Positions 34,866-36,610 of a DNA stretch of 36,610 nt are shown here, piece by piece (positions within the stretch are counted from its first letter, which is position 1; each line of letters opens with the position of its first letter). This stretch comes from Pseudomonadota bacterium (GTDB lineage Bacteria > Myxococcota_A > Polyangia > Polyangiales > JAFGIB01), in the NCBI GenBank assembly GCA_017881185.1, contig JADGRE010000031.1:1-36610 (forward strand), read 5' to 3'. Position numbers and translations under genes: made by a program. The notes beneath the pieces are model-generated. The model ran no database searches. It was given only the letters and a program-made list of their open reading frames with translations, and had not been told where the DNA came from.

Positions 34866-36275
34866 CTAAGGGCCGCCGATGCAGGGGACGCGGCCGACCT
34901 TGATTACGCTCATGCCGGTGTCGGAGGTCTCGCTCCAAGCGATGACCGTCCGACCGTCGTAGGCGGCTTCGACCGCGGTCTTGCCACCGCTGTCGCTGGT
35001 GTAGCTGACGGGCAAGTCGCCCGCGAGCGTGCCCACGCGGTTGAGGAACGCGAGATGAATCTGCGGCTTCGGCAGATTCGCGTACGGCAGCGCGCGATAC
35101 ACGACTGCATAGCTGGAGAGCATCTTGGTGATCGACACGTCGATGCCGCGGAACGGCGTGTTCAAGAAGCGCACGGGTGCAGCCGTGCCAGCCGCCGCGC
35201 GCAGCGGTGCTGCCACGCCCGTGTCGGTGATCTCCTGGAACCACAGCTGACGACCGGTGCCCGATTCGCTCTGTGTGTAGACGATGCCGCCGCCTTCTTC
35301 GTTGACCGCGACATCGACCGTGGCGTTGGGGCCGGCGCTGGTCGACAGCACCCACTCCTTGCCCACCGCCACGCCGTTCTTGTCGAGCGCGTAGAACACG
35401 ATGTCGGAGCGGACCAGCGAGATGGGATCGAAGCGCCAGTAGGCGAACGCTGCAGCGTCGGCACCGAGACCCGCGAGCGTGAGGCTGCCGTAGTAGAGCT
35501 TGGGATTCTTGTTCGGGTCGGTACCCGCCTTGCTGCTCCACGCCTCGATGATGTGTTCTGCGCCGAGCGGCTTGCCCATCGGGTCGACGCGTCGGACGTG
35601 CAACGAGCTGGTGCCGTCCGTGGCTTGGTCGGCCCACGCCACCATCACGTTGCCGTCGCGCAGGGTGGCGATGGCGGTCGCGCTCTCGGTCACCGCAGTG
35701 TTGGTGATGCGCTGCGGTGTGCCCATCTTCTTCATCTTCGCGTCGTACGGCTGCACCCACAGATCGTAGGGCGGCAGGTGGTTGTCGACGTACGCGACCA
35801 GCCAGTGGCCACCGGCAGACGTGATGACCGGCAACCGCGGCTGCGAGCACTGGTCGATCGCCAACGTCGACTTCGGTGCTGGGGCCGTGTTGTCACCGGC
35901 GAGCGAAGTGAGATACACGCCGTCGAGACACGCCGGGCTCACGTCGACGTAGGGAATCGCGAACTGCGAGCCCTCGAGATCGACGCCCATCGGCGTCTGC
36001 ATCAACGGACGCGCGGTCGTCACGGCAGTGAAGATCTTGTTGGAGTCGATGGCGCATGGGCCAACCAAGCCGGGCTCGGGTCTGCCGGGCGCCACGGTTC
36101 CGGCGTCGTGCTTGCGCGGCAACGGGATGTCTGCGTCGTAGCTGAAATCGCCTGAATCGTCGCCGGTTCCGGAGTCGAGCACTGGGCCCGCATGATGCCG
36201 GGTCTTGCTGCAACCGACGCCTACTGCCAGCAGCAGGCAACCGACGCACGCGCGAAGAAGGCTGTGTTTGAGCAT
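34866..36275 (-). CDS. Exported lipoprotein, possibly beta-propeller-like
   Basis: This 469-residue protein has a lipoprotein signal (LLRACVGCLLLAVGVGC, lipobox VGVGC) and an Asp/Gly/Ser-rich linker (DSGTGDDSGDFSYDAD) after it. The mature part has recurring strands with W/Y and Asp near turns (GGHWLVAYVDN, DGNVMVAWADQ, AAAFAYWRFD, GRTVIAWSETSD), in repeats of about 45-50 residues that suggest a beta-propeller, but no named family is recognised. ATG 36275 is preferred over GTG 36287, four codons earlier, because ATG is the commoner start. It converges on the FG-GAP gene across the fold-back element and diverges from the partial lipoprotein at the right edge. Confidence 0.78.
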   Translation of the reverse strand: MLKHSLLRACVGCLLLAVGVGCSKTRHHAGPVLDSGTGDDSGDFSYDADIPLPRKHDAGTVAPGRPEPGLVGPCAIDSNKIFTAVTTARPLMQTPMGVDLEGSQFAIPYVDVSPACLDGVYLTSLAGDNTAPAPKSTLAIDQCSQPRLPVITSAGGHWLVAYVDNHLPPYDLWVQPYDAKMKKMGTPQRITNTAVTESATAIATLRDGNVMVAWADQATDGTSSLHVRRVDPMGKPLGAEHIIEAWSSKAGTDPNKNPKLYYGSLTLAGLGADAAAFAYWRFDPISLVRSDIVFYALDKNGVAVGKEWVLSTSAGPNATVDVAVNEEGGGIVYTQSESGTGRQLWFQEITDTGVAAPLRAAAGTAAPVRFLNTPFRGIDVSITKMLSSYAVVYRALPYANLPKPQIHLAFLNRVGTLAGDLPVSYTSDSGGKTAVEAAYDGRTVIAWSETSDTGMSVIKVGRVPCIGGP

Positions 36276-36511
36276 GGTGTTGTGCACGTACCGACGCGCG
36301 CGTGACGCGCATCCAACCAGTTAAGGCTGTCACACGCTGAGCGCCATGCAAAGGCGCACGTGCGCGTGCGCTGGCTTGTGAGCGCTCGAGCAGCAGGTGC
36401 CAAGCTGCGTGCAGAACCTACCTTCTGGGCGCGTCTACCACCGCGGCGGCGGAGGTGTTTTGTGGCGTGCAAGCTGTCGGCTCGTGACAGCGCTTGCGCT
36501 ATGCTCGCAAC

Positions 36512-36610
36512 ATGCGCTCGCACAGCTTCCGTCACTTCGGCGTGGCCGCGATGGCCTGCGCCGTGGCTATCACGATTGCACCTGCGGCGTTGCTCGCAGG
36601 CTGTAGCAAG
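36512..36610 (+). CDS. N-terminus of a lipoprotein, cut by the window end
   Basis: ATG 36512 opens a frame to the end of the window encoding 33 residues: a basic start (MRSHSFRH), a hydrophobic core and the lipobox LLAGC followed by SK. This is a textbook lipoprotein signal in a position divergent from the previous lipoprotein gene. The rest lies outside. A weak TATGCT box lies about six bases upstream, with no convincing -35 partner. Confidence 0.6.
   Translation, partial: MRSHSFRHFGVAAMACAVAITIAPAALLAGCSK

Overview
The window comes from a GC-rich bacterium, most likely a member of the Myxococcota (a myxobacterium or close relative). The basis is gene content: a PilT-family pilus ATPase, a bacterial histone joined to a cysteine-rich finger, many lipoproteins with low-complexity N-termini, secreted RCC1 and FG-GAP beta-propellers, a PEGA-domain membrane protein and a fused isobutyryl-CoA mutase. 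No rRNA, tRNA, transposase, phage gene or CRISPR array is recognisable. It reads as chromosomal sequence and not as a mobile island.

Left part (1-9.2 kb): a class I/II aminotransferase truncated at the window edge; an Ala/Lys-rich lipoprotein with eight 11-residue repeats; a leftward TGS1-like methyltransferase; a tandem PilT-type ATPase whose first ATPase copy has lost key catalytic residues; a TraB-family membrane protein; a CAP-domain lipoprotein; and a small PIN-domain protein without a visible antitoxin.

Middle (9.2-19.5 kb): a PAP2-type membrane phosphatase is divergent from a zinc-finger/bacterial-histone gene across a 338-bp spacer carrying a 13-bp tandem repeat. The histone part has its own Shine-Dalgarno and ATG inside the longer frame. 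Next come a membrane protein with an L7/L12-CTD-like N-terminus, a TetR regulator convergent with icmF, a PEGA-domain membrane protein, and argJ of arginine biosynthesis.

Right part (19.6-30.4 kb): seven rightward genes look like an envelope or lipid cluster: UDP-glucuronate decarboxylase, PlsB-like acyltransferase, PA14 membrane protein, LTA-synthase-like alkaline-phosphatase-fold enzyme, YfhO/GT-C-like membrane protein, HAD hydrolase and a peptide-exporter-type ABC transporter. Overlapping starts link the PA14 gene to the LTA-synthase-like gene and the GT-C gene to the HAD gene.

Far right (30.5-36.6 kb): three genes joined by ATGA overlaps encode a seven-repeat RCC1 lipoprotein, a small Cys-rich lipoprotein and a secreted FG-GAP protein. 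A 120-bp fold-back element separates them from a convergent lipoprotein gene, and another lipoprotein gene begins at the right edge.

The observations most worth a second look are the finger-histone gene with its internal start, the PilT tandem with a degenerate first copy, the TGS1-like methyltransferase, the fold-back element and the coupled surface-propeller operon.
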